From Mycobacterium syngnathidarum (GTDB taxonomy: Bacteria; Actinomycetota; Actinomycetes; Mycobacteriales; Mycobacteriaceae): a DNA stretch of 64,000 nt. Of this stretch, positions 1 through 9,782 are shown one piece after another (the stretch's first letter is position 1; every line of letters begins with the position of its first letter). The stretch is taken from NCBI RefSeq assembly GCF_001942625.1, contig NZ_MLCL01000029.1, positions 248,001 through 312,000 of the forward strand. Direction: 5' to 3'. The position numbers and the translations under genes are program-made. The notes below the pieces were generated by a model, which did not search any database, had not been told where the DNA came from, and was given only the letters and a program-made list of their open reading frames with translations.

Positions 1-563
1 ATGCCAGCACATCGACCCGGCGTATCGCCGATGAAGTCGGGGTGCGCCAGGCCTCGCTGTATCACCATTTCGCCACCAAGGACGACATCCTCGACGCGCT
101 GCTGACCGGCACCGTCGACGATGCCCTGCAGTTGGGCGTCGAATTGCTCGACGGCACGGGGCGCGCGACGCTGCGTCTGCACACACTCGCGGTCGCCGAT
201 GCCCACCAGTTGTGTGCCAGCCGCTGGAACTTGGGTGCCCTGTATCTGCTGCCCGAGCTGCGCACCGGCCGGTTCGAACCGTTCCGACGCCGCCGTGCCG
301 AGCTACGCGAGGTGTATCGCAAGCTGTCGGCGGCGGTGATCGCCGAATGCGCAGGCCCGCCCGATGCCGCTGACCTTCCGTTCCGGTTGGTGGAATCGGT
401 GGTCAACAGCCGCTCGGACGACGTCGAGGGCACGCCGGAGCGGCCCTGGGTGATCGGGGAGGGTGCGCTGCGAATCCTCGGGTTCGACGGCGACTTCGGC
501 CCGCTGGTGGCCGCTACCGCGACCCGGCTGGGCGTGCGGCCCCCCGAAACCCCGGCCCGATAG
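1..563 (+). CDS. TetR-family transcriptional regulator, 5' end outside window
   Basis: The gene enters from the left edge. The reading frame is open from base 3, and the visible part begins inside a helix-turn-helix: TRRIADEVGVRQASLYHHF followed by ATKDDIL matches the recognition-helix end of the TetR DNA-binding domain. The remaining roughly 160 residues are the ligand-binding/dimerisation part and show no recognisable ligand signature. The stop TAG at 561-563 is also the first half of the -10 hexamer of the next gene, a crotonase-fold enzyme, so it may regulate that gene or something upstream of the window. The true start cannot be seen. Confidence 0.85.
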   Translation, partial: ASTSTRRIADEVGVRQASLYHHFATKDDILDALLTGTVDDALQLGVELLDGTGRATLRLHTLAVADAHQLCASRWNLGALYLLPELRTGRFEPFRRRRAELREVYRKLSAAVIAECAGPPDAADLPFRLVESVVNSRSDDVEGTPERPWVIGEGALRILGFDGDFGPLVAATATRLGVRPPETPAR

Positions 564-566
564 AGT
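561..566 (+). promoter_or_regulatory. Leaderless -10 for crotonase gene
   Basis: TAGAGT, 7 nt before the GTG at 574. The hexamer overlaps the TAG stop of the TetR gene. Confidence 0.55.
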
Positions 567-573
567 GCGGGCC

Positions 574-2268
<1,695 letters not shown>

Positions 2269-2307
2269 CGCTGATATCCTCTGTCAACCAATTGGAGGAG
2301 AACCGTC

Positions 2308-2739
2308 GTGAACGACGAACAACGGACCGCGGCAGAACTGGCCGACGCCTTCGGCCGTGCCGCCAAATCCGTTGTCCGCGCGTTCGATGAGCGCCTCGGC
2401 GACCGCGGCGTGTCGACTCCGCGGTCCAAGCTGCTCGCCGAGATCGAAAGGCTGCAACCGGTCCGTTCGGCCGATGTGGCCCGGGCGGTCGGCATCACTC
2501 AGGCCACCGCGTCAACCCTCGTCGAGGCACTGGTGCGAGAAGGATTGGTAACCCGTGCGCCCGACGAAAATGACCGTCGGGCAGTACGGTTGACGACCAC
2601 AGACCAGGGTCGGGAGCAAGCGCGCCGCTGGCGGGCCGACTACACCGCCGCTGCGCACGAGATGTTCGCCGGCCTCGGCGAAGACGACAAACGAGCGCTC
2701 ACCGAGTTACTCGTCAAACTCGGTGACGCCCTCGCCTGA
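2308..2739 (+). CDS. MarR-family transcriptional regulator, 143 aa
   Basis: Winged helix-turn-helix regulator. The DNA-binding part is visible as VRSADVARAVGITQATASTL (recognition helix), and the wing as RAPDENDRRAVRLTTTDQG, with the conserved DxRR. N- and C-terminal helices would form the dimer interface. The length is usual for the family. The GTG start is supported by GGAGGA at 2294-2299, about 8 nt upstream. It is divergently arranged with the aldo/keto reductase and probably autoregulates with it through the repeats between the two genes. The ligand is unknown. Confidence 0.88.
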   Translation: MNDEQRTAAELADAFGRAAKSVVRAFDERLGDRGVSTPRSKLLAEIERLQPVRSADVARAVGITQATASTLVEALVREGLVTRAPDENDRRAVRLTTTDQGREQARRWRADYTAAAHEMFAGLGEDDKRALTELLVKLGDALA

Positions 2740-2753
2740 GGCCGAAGCCGAGA

Positions 2754-3611
2754 TCAGTAGGAATGCTCCTCGGCCGGGAACACCCCGGTCGCGACGTCGT
2801 GCGCGTACTGCGATGCCGCGCGGTGCAGCTCGCCACCCACGTCACCGAAACGCTTGACGAACTTGGCGGTCTTGCCGCTGGTGAGCCCGGCCATGTCCTG
2901 CCAAACCAGCACCTGCGCATCGCAATTCGGGCCGGCGCCGATACCGACCGTGGGGATCGTCAGCTTGCCGGTGATCTGGGTGGCCAGCTCGGCGGGCACC
3001 ATCTCCAACACCACCGCGATGGCACCGGCCTCCTGCACCGCGATCGCATCGTGGATCGTCTGCTCGGCGGCGTCGCCGCGGCCCTGAACCCGGAACCCGC
3101 CCAGGCCGTTCACGCTCTGCGGGGTGAAGCCGATGTGTGCGACCACCGGGATGCCGGCGGCCGACAGCATCGCGATCTGATCGGCCATCCGCTCACCGCC
3201 CTCCAGCTTGACCGCCTGCGCACCCGTCTCCTTCATGAACCGGGTGGCCGTGGCCAGGGCCTGCTGCGGGCTGGACTCGTAGCTACCGAACGGCAGGTCG
3301 GCGACCACCAGGGCGTGCGGGGCACCCTTGACGACCGCCCGGGCCAACGGGATCAGCTCGTCGATCGAGATCGGCACGGTCGTGTCGTAGCCGTACACGA
3401 CATTTGCCGCCGAGTCGCCGACGAGCAGCACCGGGATCTCGGCCTCGTCGAAGACCCGCGCACTGGAGTAGTCGTAACAGGTGAGCATGGCCCACTTGTG
3501 GCCTTCGGACTTCCATTTCTGCAGCGTCAGGGTGCGGACCTTGGTGCGCGGCTTGGATACCACGGACTCGGCAGCCGAATCGGAAGCACCATAAACAGAC
3601 TGTTCAGACAT
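2754..3611 (-). CDS. panB: 3-methyl-2-oxobutanoate hydroxymethyltransferase, 285 aa
   Basis: First committed enzyme of pantothenate synthesis: it transfers a hydroxymethyl group from 5,10-methylene-THF to 2-oxoisovalerate to make ketopantoate (cytosolic, Mg-dependent). Conserved segments are [17 protein letters not shown] (metal and substrate Asp), [41 protein letters not shown] (catalytic Glu) and [17 protein letters not shown]. The M. tuberculosis protein begins MSEQ, so the ATG at 3611 was preferred over the one a codon upstream. The gene is monocistronic here, convergent with marR and divergent from a WS/DGAT gene. Confidence 0.97.
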   Translation of the reverse strand: MSEQSVYGASDSAAESVVSKPRTKVRTLTLQKWKSEGHKWAMLTCYDYSSARVFDEAEIPVLLVGDSAANVVYGYDTTVPISIDELIPLARAVVKGAPHALVVADLPFGSYESSPQQALATATRFMKETGAQAVKLEGGERMADQIAMLSAAGIPVVAHIGFTPQSVNGLGGFRVQGRGDAAEQTIHDAIAVQEAGAIAVVLEMVPAELATQITGKLTIPTVGIGAGPNCDAQVLVWQDMAGLTSGKTAKFVKRFGDVGGELHRAASQYAHDVATGVFPAEEHSY

Positions 3612-3759
3612 CATCGTCCCTTGTGATGGTCGGTTCGATCCTCGAGGCCGCTTCGGCGGTCCCCGGGTTCGTTGGACATCTGCCAGTCTGCCACCGCCGG
3701 GAATGAAGGCAAAAGCGACGTTCGAGTGGATTTCCTCACAGTTTGAACGCGGCGCCTCT

Positions 3760-3765
3760 TAACAT
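3760..3765 (+). promoter_or_regulatory. Leaderless -10 for WS/DGAT gene
   Basis: TAACAT, 7 nt before the ATG at 3773. Confidence 0.5.
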
Positions 3766-3772
3766 CAGCGGC

Positions 3773-5164
3773 ATGCAACGGCTCAGCGGACTCGACGCCA
3801 GCTTCCTGTATCTCGAAACGGCCGCGCAGCCCATGCACGTGTGCTCGGTGCTCGAACTGGACACCTCGACCATGCCGGGCGGATACACCTTCGACCGGAT
3901 GCGTGACGAACTCTCACTGCGTATCAAGGCGATGCCGCACTTCCGGGAGAAACTGGCCGACAGCCGGTTCAACCTCGACCACCCGGTCTGGGTGGAAGAC
4001 AAGGACTTTGACGTCAACCGGCACCTGCACCGGATCGGGCTTCCGGCCCCGGGAGGGCGCGCCGAACTGTCCGAGATCTGCGGCCACATCGCGTCGCTCC
4101 CGCTGGACCGCACCAGGCCGCTGTGGGAAATGTGGATCATCGAGAACGTCGCAGGCACCGACGCGCACGAGGGCGGTCGGCTGGCGCTGATGACCAAGAT
4201 CCACCACGCCGGCGTCGACGGCGTGACCGGGGCCAACCTGATGTCGCAGTTGTGCACCACCGAAGCCGACGCGCCGCCGCCCGATCCGGTGACCGGCGTC
4301 GGCGACGCCTCGGGAGCCGAGATCGCGATCAGCGGCGCCCTCAAGTTCGCGTCCCGCCCGCTCAAGTTCGCCAACGTGCTGCCCGCCACCGCGACATCCG
4401 TCATCGACACGGTGCGCCGAGCCGTCAACGGCAACGCGATGGCGGCCCCGTTCAACGCCCCCAAAACCGCGTTCAACACCAACATCACCGGCCAGCGCAG
4501 CGTCGCATTCGCCCAGTTGGACCTCGACGACATCAAGACCGTCAAGAACCATTTCGGCGTCAAGGTCAACGATGTGGTGATGGCGCTCGTTTCCGGCGTG
4601 CTGCGCACCTTCCTGCACGACCGCGGTGAACTCCCGGAGAGCTCGCTTGTCGCGATGGTGCCGGTATCGGTGCACGGCCGTTCCGACCGGCCCGGACGCA
4701 ATCAGGTGTCGGGGATGTTCTCCAAACTCGAAACCAACATCGACGATCCGGCCCAGCGGCTCCTGGCCATCGCCGCGTCGAATTCGGTTGCCAAACAACA
4801 CAGTTCCGCGATCAGTGCGACGCTGCTCCAGGATTGGACGCAGTTCGCGGCACCGGCGGTCTTCGGAGCGGCGATGCGGGTGTACGCGGCCAGCCGACTG
4901 TCCGGGGCCAAGCCGGTCCACAACCTCGTCATCTCCAACGTGCCCGGGCCTCAGGACCCGCTGTACCTGTTGGGCTGTGAGGTCAAGGCCATGTACCCGC
5001 TGGGCCCCATTTTTCACGGATCGGGTCTGAACATCACCGTGATGTCGCTGACCGGGATGCTCGACGTCGGCATCATGTCCTGCCCGGAATTGCTGCCTGA
5101 CCTGTGGGACATGGCCGACGATTTCCACGTTGCGCTCGACGAGCTCCTGGCCGCTACCCGATAA
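3773..5164 (+). CDS. Wax ester synthase/diacylglycerol O-acyltransferase (WS/DGAT), 463 aa
   Basis: Acyl-CoA-dependent acyltransferase that esterifies diacylglycerol or long-chain alcohols for neutral-lipid storage; mycobacterial Tgs-type proteins belong here. The active-site HHxxxDG is HHAGVDG at His144-Gly150. The N-terminus begins MQRLSGLDASFLYLET, the family's usual opening. NVPGPQDPLYLLG and the GxxxTVMSLTG-like C-terminal segment are also typical. The ATG at 3773 was chosen by N-terminal fit and the -10 element before it; an upstream TTG at 3743 is unlikely. In M. tuberculosis panB and the esterase gene are adjacent, so this gene is extra at this locus. Whether it is a true triacylglycerol synthase cannot be told. 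Confidence 0.93.
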   Translation: MQRLSGLDASFLYLETAAQPMHVCSVLELDTSTMPGGYTFDRMRDELSLRIKAMPHFREKLADSRFNLDHPVWVEDKDFDVNRHLHRIGLPAPGGRAELSEICGHIASLPLDRTRPLWEMWIIENVAGTDAHEGGRLALMTKIHHAGVDGVTGANLMSQLCTTEADAPPPDPVTGVGDASGAEIAISGALKFASRPLKFANVLPATATSVIDTVRRAVNGNAMAAPFNAPKTAFNTNITGQRSVAFAQLDLDDIKTVKNHFGVKVNDVVMALVSGVLRTFLHDRGELPESSLVAMVPVSVHGRSDRPGRNQVSGMFSKLETNIDDPAQRLLAIAASNSVAKQHSSAISATLLQDWTQFAAPAVFGAAMRVYAASRLSGAKPVHNLVISNVPGPQDPLYLLGCEVKAMYPLGPIFHGSGLNITVMSLTGMLDVGIMSCPELLPDLWDMADDFHVALDELLAATR

Positions 5165-5229
5165 CCTCCCAGCGCGTCGCGACCGGGCGCGGCCTGCGGC
5201 GATGTCGCGTCATGGCAGCATGGTCAGCC

Positions 5230-6747
5230 ATGAAGTTCAGCATGAGGTTCGGCGCGCTGCTGGCGTTGACGGCGATTGCCGCGGCGGGCTGCACCCAGGT
5301 GGTCGACGGCGAAGCCAAGATCGCGGTCCCGCGCCCCGGCACGCCGCTGCAATGGCTGCCGTGCAACGCCGGTTCGGGGGACCACGTGCAAATCCCCGAC
5401 AACGCCGAATGCGGCATGTTGTCGGTGCCCGTCGACTACTCCAAGCCTGACGGCGAAGTCGCGAGGCTGGCCATGATCCGGTTCCCGGCCGCGGGCCAGA
5501 AGATCGGCTCGCTGGTGATCAATCCCGGCGGCCCCGGCGAGTCCGGGGTCGATTCCGCCGTCTCCCTGCTGTCGGGCCTGCCGCAGTCGGTCAAGGACCG
5601 CTTCGACATCGTCGGGTTCGACCCGCGCGGAGTCGGATCGTCGACGCCCGCTGTGTGGTGTAACTCCGACGAGGACAACGACCGGCTGCGCGCCGACCCG
5701 ACGGTCGAATACACCCCTGAAGGTGTCGAGCACCTGGAAAACGAGACCAAGAAGTTCGTCGAGCGCTGCGTCGAGAAGATGGGCAAGGAGTTCCTGGAGA
5801 ACGTCGGCACCGAGAACGTCGCCAAGGATCTGGACGCGATCCGGGTCGCACTCGGCGACGACAAGCTGACCTACCTGGGTTATTCCTACGGCACCCGCAT
5901 CGGCGCCACCTACGCCGAGCAGTTCCCGGACAAGGTCCGCGCGATGATTCTCGACGGAGCCGTCGACCCCAATGCGGACCCGGTGGAAGAGGACATCCGT
6001 CAGGCCGCGGCGTTCCAGAAGGCCTTCGACGACTACGCCACCGACTGCACCACCAAGAACCCCGACTGCCCGCTGGGCACGGATCCGGCCAAGGCCGTCG
6101 AGGTGTACAAGAGCCTGGTCGACCCGTTGGTGGAACATCCGGCGAAGACGCGTGATCCGCGCGGGCTCAGTTACAGCGACGCCACCGTGGGCACCATCCT
6201 GCCCCTGTACTCGCCGAATCTGTGGCGGCACCTGACCGAGGGCCTGACCGGGCTTCAGAACGGCAACGGCGACGTGATGCTGGCCCTGGCTGACCTTTAC
6301 ATGGGCCGAGATGCCAAGGGGCACTACAACAATTCGACCGATGTGCGCGTCGCGGTGAACTGCGTCGACAAGCCCGCCATCACCGACCGTGCCACCGTCG
6401 TCGAAGAGGACCGCCGGGCCCGCGAGGTGGCGCCGTTCATGAGCTACGGCGAATTCACCGGGCACGCACCCTTGGGCACCTGCGCTTTCTGGCCGGTGCC
6501 GCCCACCAGTAAGCCGCACGAGATCTCGGTGAAGGGCCTGCCCCCGACATTGATCGTCTCGACCACCAACGACCCGGCCACGCCGTACCAGGCTGGTGTC
6601 GACCTGGCCCGCCAACTCGGCGGCACGCTGGTGACCTTCGAAGGCACCCAGCACACCGTGGTGTTCCAGGGCAACAAGTGCGTCGACGACATCGCCGCGA
6701 CCTACCTCGTCGACGTGACGGTGCCGGCGCCGGGGACTCGCTGCTGA
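5230..6747 (+). CDS. caeA: Secreted serine esterase/protease lipoprotein of the CaeA (Hip1) type, 505 aa
   Basis: Alpha/beta-hydrolase related to M. tuberculosis Rv2224c (CaeA/Hip1), a cell-wall-associated serine hydrolase. From the ATG at 5230 there is a lipoprotein signal with lipobox AAAGC (Cys21). INPGGPGESG forms the oxyanion region, GYSYGTR holds the nucleophile (Ser219), the Asp is in STTNDPATPYQAG, and the His is in FEGTQHTVVF. Upstream in-frame ATGs at about 5212 would lengthen the N-region, but the chosen start gives a standard lipoprotein signal. A paralogue follows directly downstream on the same strand, 89 bp away. Confidence 0.9.
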   Translation: MKFSMRFGALLALTAIAAAGCTQVVDGEAKIAVPRPGTPLQWLPCNAGSGDHVQIPDNAECGMLSVPVDYSKPDGEVARLAMIRFPAAGQKIGSLVINPGGPGESGVDSAVSLLSGLPQSVKDRFDIVGFDPRGVGSSTPAVWCNSDEDNDRLRADPTVEYTPEGVEHLENETKKFVERCVEKMGKEFLENVGTENVAKDLDAIRVALGDDKLTYLGYSYGTRIGATYAEQFPDKVRAMILDGAVDPNADPVEEDIRQAAAFQKAFDDYATDCTTKNPDCPLGTDPAKAVEVYKSLVDPLVEHPAKTRDPRGLSYSDATVGTILPLYSPNLWRHLTEGLTGLQNGNGDVMLALADLYMGRDAKGHYNNSTDVRVAVNCVDKPAITDRATVVEEDRRAREVAPFMSYGEFTGHAPLGTCAFWPVPPTSKPHEISVKGLPPTLIVSTTNDPATPYQAGVDLARQLGGTLVTFEGTQHTVVFQGNKCVDDIAATYLVDVTVPAPGTRC

Positions 6748-6836
6748 CCGGTCCGGCCCGCCAAGGTCACCGGATGATCTCCGGCCGATTGCCGCTCGGC
6801 CTCGGGCACAGACCCGGCGCGGTGCGCCGTGCGACC

Positions 6837-8348
6837 ATGACTGCCGTGTGGTGGGCGGGCAGGGCAGGACGTGTGTTGGCGGTGGCGTTGTTCGGCCTGT
6901 CCGCCGTGGCCTGCCCCGTCGCGCAGGCCGCTCCGGAATCGGGGCCGGAATGGGGAAGCTGCGCCAACTGGGTGCAGAATCCGGCCGCGATCCCGACCGC
7001 GCAATGCGGCACTGTGGCGGTGCCCGTGGATTGGAGTTCCCCGGATCCGCAAGGTGCCCAAGCGCAGTTGGCAGTGATCCGGATTCCGGCCGGCGGTGAG
7101 CGGATCGGCGCGCTGTTCATCAACCCGGGCGGCCCTGGTGCCTCGGCGGTGAACACCGTCGCCGGTATGGGGGCCGCGTTGGCCGGCTCCCCGCTCACCG
7201 ACCACTTCGATCTTGTCGGCTTCGACCCGCGCGGGGTCGGACACTCCACCCCGCAGTTGCGCTGCCGCACCGATGCCGAGATCGACGCGTACCGCCGCGA
7301 GCCGATGGCCGATTACAGCCCGGCCGGAGTCGCCCACATCGAAAACCTTTACCGCCAGTTCGCCCAGCAGTGCCTGGACCGTATGGGCGCACCGTTTTTG
7401 GCCAACGTCGGCACCGCCTCGGCGGTACGGGACATGGAAGCGGTGCGGGCCGCGCTGGGGGAGGAGCAGATCAACTATCTGGGCTTCTCCTACGGCACCG
7501 AACTGGGCGGGGCGTACGCCGAACAATTCGGCGACCGGGTGCGCACGATGGTGCTCGACGGGGCGATCGACCCCAGCCTCGATCCGATCACCAAGAACAT
7601 CCGTCAGCTCGCGGGCTTCCAGAAGGCGTTCGACACCTATGCCGCGGACTGCGCGAAATCGGCCGACTGCCCACTGGGCACCGATCCCGCCCAGTTCGTC
7701 GGCCGGTTCCAGCGCCTGGTCGACCCGTTGGTGACGACGCCGCACCCGACCTCGGGCCCGCGCGGCCTCGGCTACGCCGACGCCATCACCGGTACCGGCA
7801 ACGCCCTCTACTCGGCGCGGTACTGGCCGTATTTGACCAGCGGGCTGCTCGGTCTGGCTCGTGGCACCGACGCCGGCGACCTGCTGCTGCTCGCCGACGA
7901 CTATTGGCGCCGCGACCAATCCGGGCACTACTCGAACATGCAGGACGCCTTCACCGCGATCCGGTGCGTCGACACGCCGTTCCCCACCGACCCGGCGGTG
8001 TGGGCCGACGCCGACCGGCGGCTGCGGGCCGCGGCGCCGTTCATGGCCTACGGGGAGTTCACCGGATACGCACCCCGCGACGTATGCGCCCTGTGGCCGG
8101 TGCCCGCGACGTCGGTGCCACACCCGGTCACCGGCCCCGGACCGGGCAAGGTCGTCGTGGTGTCCACCACCGGCGACCCGGCCACGCCCTATCAGGCGGG
8201 CGTCGACCTGGCCCGGCAAATGGGTGCGGCGCTGATCTCCTTCACCGGAACCCAACACACCGTGGTGTTCAACGGGGATGCCTGCGTGGACACCGCGGTC
8301 CTGGATTTCTTCGTCAACCAGACCTCGCCGGGCAACCTCTCCTGCTAA
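6837..8348 (+). CDS. Secreted alpha/beta-hydrolase, CaeA paralogue (CaeB/Rv2223c type), 503 aa
   Basis: Tandem paralogue of the preceding esterase, aligning along its whole length. The same landmarks are present: INPGGPGASA, nucleophile elbow GFSYGTEL, VVSTTGDPATPYQAG (Asp) and FTGTQHTVVF (His). The signal peptide differs: a hydrophobic segment runs to VACPVAQAAPE, with a likely signal-peptidase I site rather than a classic lipobox, although the Cys before PVAQ could be debated. The ATG at 6837 gives a clean signal peptide; an in-frame ATG at 6774 would add 21 mostly charged residues. The family is secreted or cell-wall-bound; the substrate is unknown. Confidence 0.88.
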   Translation: MTAVWWAGRAGRVLAVALFGLSAVACPVAQAAPESGPEWGSCANWVQNPAAIPTAQCGTVAVPVDWSSPDPQGAQAQLAVIRIPAGGERIGALFINPGGPGASAVNTVAGMGAALAGSPLTDHFDLVGFDPRGVGHSTPQLRCRTDAEIDAYRREPMADYSPAGVAHIENLYRQFAQQCLDRMGAPFLANVGTASAVRDMEAVRAALGEEQINYLGFSYGTELGGAYAEQFGDRVRTMVLDGAIDPSLDPITKNIRQLAGFQKAFDTYAADCAKSADCPLGTDPAQFVGRFQRLVDPLVTTPHPTSGPRGLGYADAITGTGNALYSARYWPYLTSGLLGLARGTDAGDLLLLADDYWRRDQSGHYSNMQDAFTAIRCVDTPFPTDPAVWADADRRLRAAAPFMAYGEFTGYAPRDVCALWPVPATSVPHPVTGPGPGKVVVVSTTGDPATPYQAGVDLARQMGAALISFTGTQHTVVFNGDACVDTAVLDFFVNQTSPGNLSC

Positions 8349-8388
8349 CTCCTTCCAGGCTCGTAACACAGAATTAACAGCCGATGCC

Positions 8389-8394
8389 TACGCT
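8389..8394 (+). promoter_or_regulatory. Leaderless -10 for glnA2
   Basis: TACGCT, 6 nt before the ATG at 8401. Confidence 0.55.
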
Positions 8395-8400
8395 GCGCTC

Positions 8401-9741
8401 ATGGACCGCCAGAAGGAATTCGTGCTGCGCACCCTGGAGGAACGCGATATCCGGTTCGTTCGGTTGTGGTTCACCGACGTGCTCGGCTACCTCAAGTCGG
8501 TAGCGATCGCGCCCGCCGAACTCGAAGGCGCTTTCGAAGAGGGCATCGGTTTCGACGGATCGTCGATCGAGGGCTTCGCCCGTGTGTCGGAGTCCGACAC
8601 CGTCGCCCGGCCCGATCCGTCGACCTTCCAGGTGCTGCCCTGGACCACCAGCGCCGGCAAGCACTACTCGGCACGCATGTTCTGCGACATCACGATGCCG
8701 GACGGCTCGCCGTCGTGGGCGGACTCCCGGCACGTGCTGCGTCGCCAGCTGGCCAAGGCCAGCGATCTGGGCTTCACCTGCTACGTGCATCCCGAGATCG
8801 AGTTCTTCCTGCTCGAGGCCGGGCCAGACGACGGATCGGTGCCGATTCCGGCCGACAACAGCGGTTACTTCGACCAGGCGATCCACGATTCGGCCCCCAA
8901 CTTCCGCCGCCACGCCATCGAGGCCCTCGAACAGATGGGCATCTCGGTGGAGTTCAGCCACCACGAGGGCGCACCCGGCCAGCAGGAGATCGACCTGCGC
9001 TACGCCGACGCGCTGTCGATGGCCGACAACGTGATGACCTTCCGCTACCTGGTCAAGGAAGTCGCCCTGGCCGACGGCGTGCGTGCATCGTTCATGCCCA
9101 AGCCGTTCGCCGAACATCCCGGCTCGGCCATGCACACCCACATGAGCCTGTTCGAAGGCGACACCAACGCCTTCCACAGCCCCGACGACCCGCTGCAGCT
9201 GTCCGACGTGGCCAAGTCCTTCATCGCCGGCATCCTGGAGCACGCCAGCGAGATCAGCGCCGTCACCAACCAGTGGGTGAACTCCTACAAGCGGCTGGTG
9301 CACGGCGGTGAAGCGCCCACCGCGGCCTCGTGGGGCGCCGCCAACCGCTCAGCTCTGGTGCGGGTACCGATGTACACCCCGCGCAAGGCGTCGTCGCGGC
9401 GCGTCGAGGTCCGCAGCCCCGACTCGGCATGCAACCCCTACCTCAGCTTCGCGGTGCTGCTGGCGGCCGGCCTGCGTGGCGTGGAGAAGGGTTACGTGCT
9501 GGGTCCGCAGGCCGAGGACAACGTCTGGAGCCTGACGGCCGAGGAGCGGCGTGCCATGGGGTACCGCGAGTTGCCGACCAGCCTGGGCAACGCGCTGGAG
9601 TCCATGGAGAACTCCGAGCTCGTCGCGGAAGCGTTGGGGGAGCACGTATTCGACTACTTCCTGCGCAACAAGCGCGCCGAGTGGGAGAACTACCGCAGTC
9701 ACGTCACCCCCTATGAGCTGAAGACCTACCTGTCGCTGTAG
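8401..9741 (+). CDS. glnA2: Type I glutamine synthetase GlnA2, 446 aa
   Basis: ATP-dependent ligation of ammonia to glutamate in the GS fold. Landmarks are the N-terminal beta-grasp with [52 protein letters not shown] (metal ligands), [20 protein letters not shown] and [17 protein letters not shown]. It is shorter than GlnA1. The place where GlnA1 carries the adenylylated Tyr reads [18 protein letters not shown], so regulation by GlnE at that site is uncertain. The length equals that of M. tuberculosis GlnA2. It is followed 41 bp later by glnE on the same strand. Confidence 0.95.
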   Translation: MDRQKEFVLRTLEERDIRFVRLWFTDVLGYLKSVAIAPAELEGAFEEGIGFDGSSIEGFARVSESDTVARPDPSTFQVLPWTTSAGKHYSARMFCDITMPDGSPSWADSRHVLRRQLAKASDLGFTCYVHPEIEFFLLEAGPDDGSVPIPADNSGYFDQAIHDSAPNFRRHAIEALEQMGISVEFSHHEGAPGQQEIDLRYADALSMADNVMTFRYLVKEVALADGVRASFMPKPFAEHPGSAMHTHMSLFEGDTNAFHSPDDPLQLSDVAKSFIAGILEHASEISAVTNQWVNSYKRLVHGGEAPTAASWGAANRSALVRVPMYTPRKASSRRVEVRSPDSACNPYLSFAVLLAAGLRGVEKGYVLGPQAEDNVWSLTAEERRAMGYRELPTSLGNALESMENSELVAEALGEHVFDYFLRNKRAEWENYRSHVTPYELKTYLSL

Positions 9742-9769
9742 TCGGCGCCGGTCCCGGCCATTGGTGCGC

Positions 9770-9775
9770 TACCGT
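9770..9775 (+). promoter_or_regulatory. Leaderless -10 for glnE
   Basis: TACCGT, 7 nt before the GTG at 9783 and 1 nt before the alternative GTG at 9777; it therefore favours 9783. Confidence 0.5.
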
Positions 9776-9782
9776 CGTGAAC

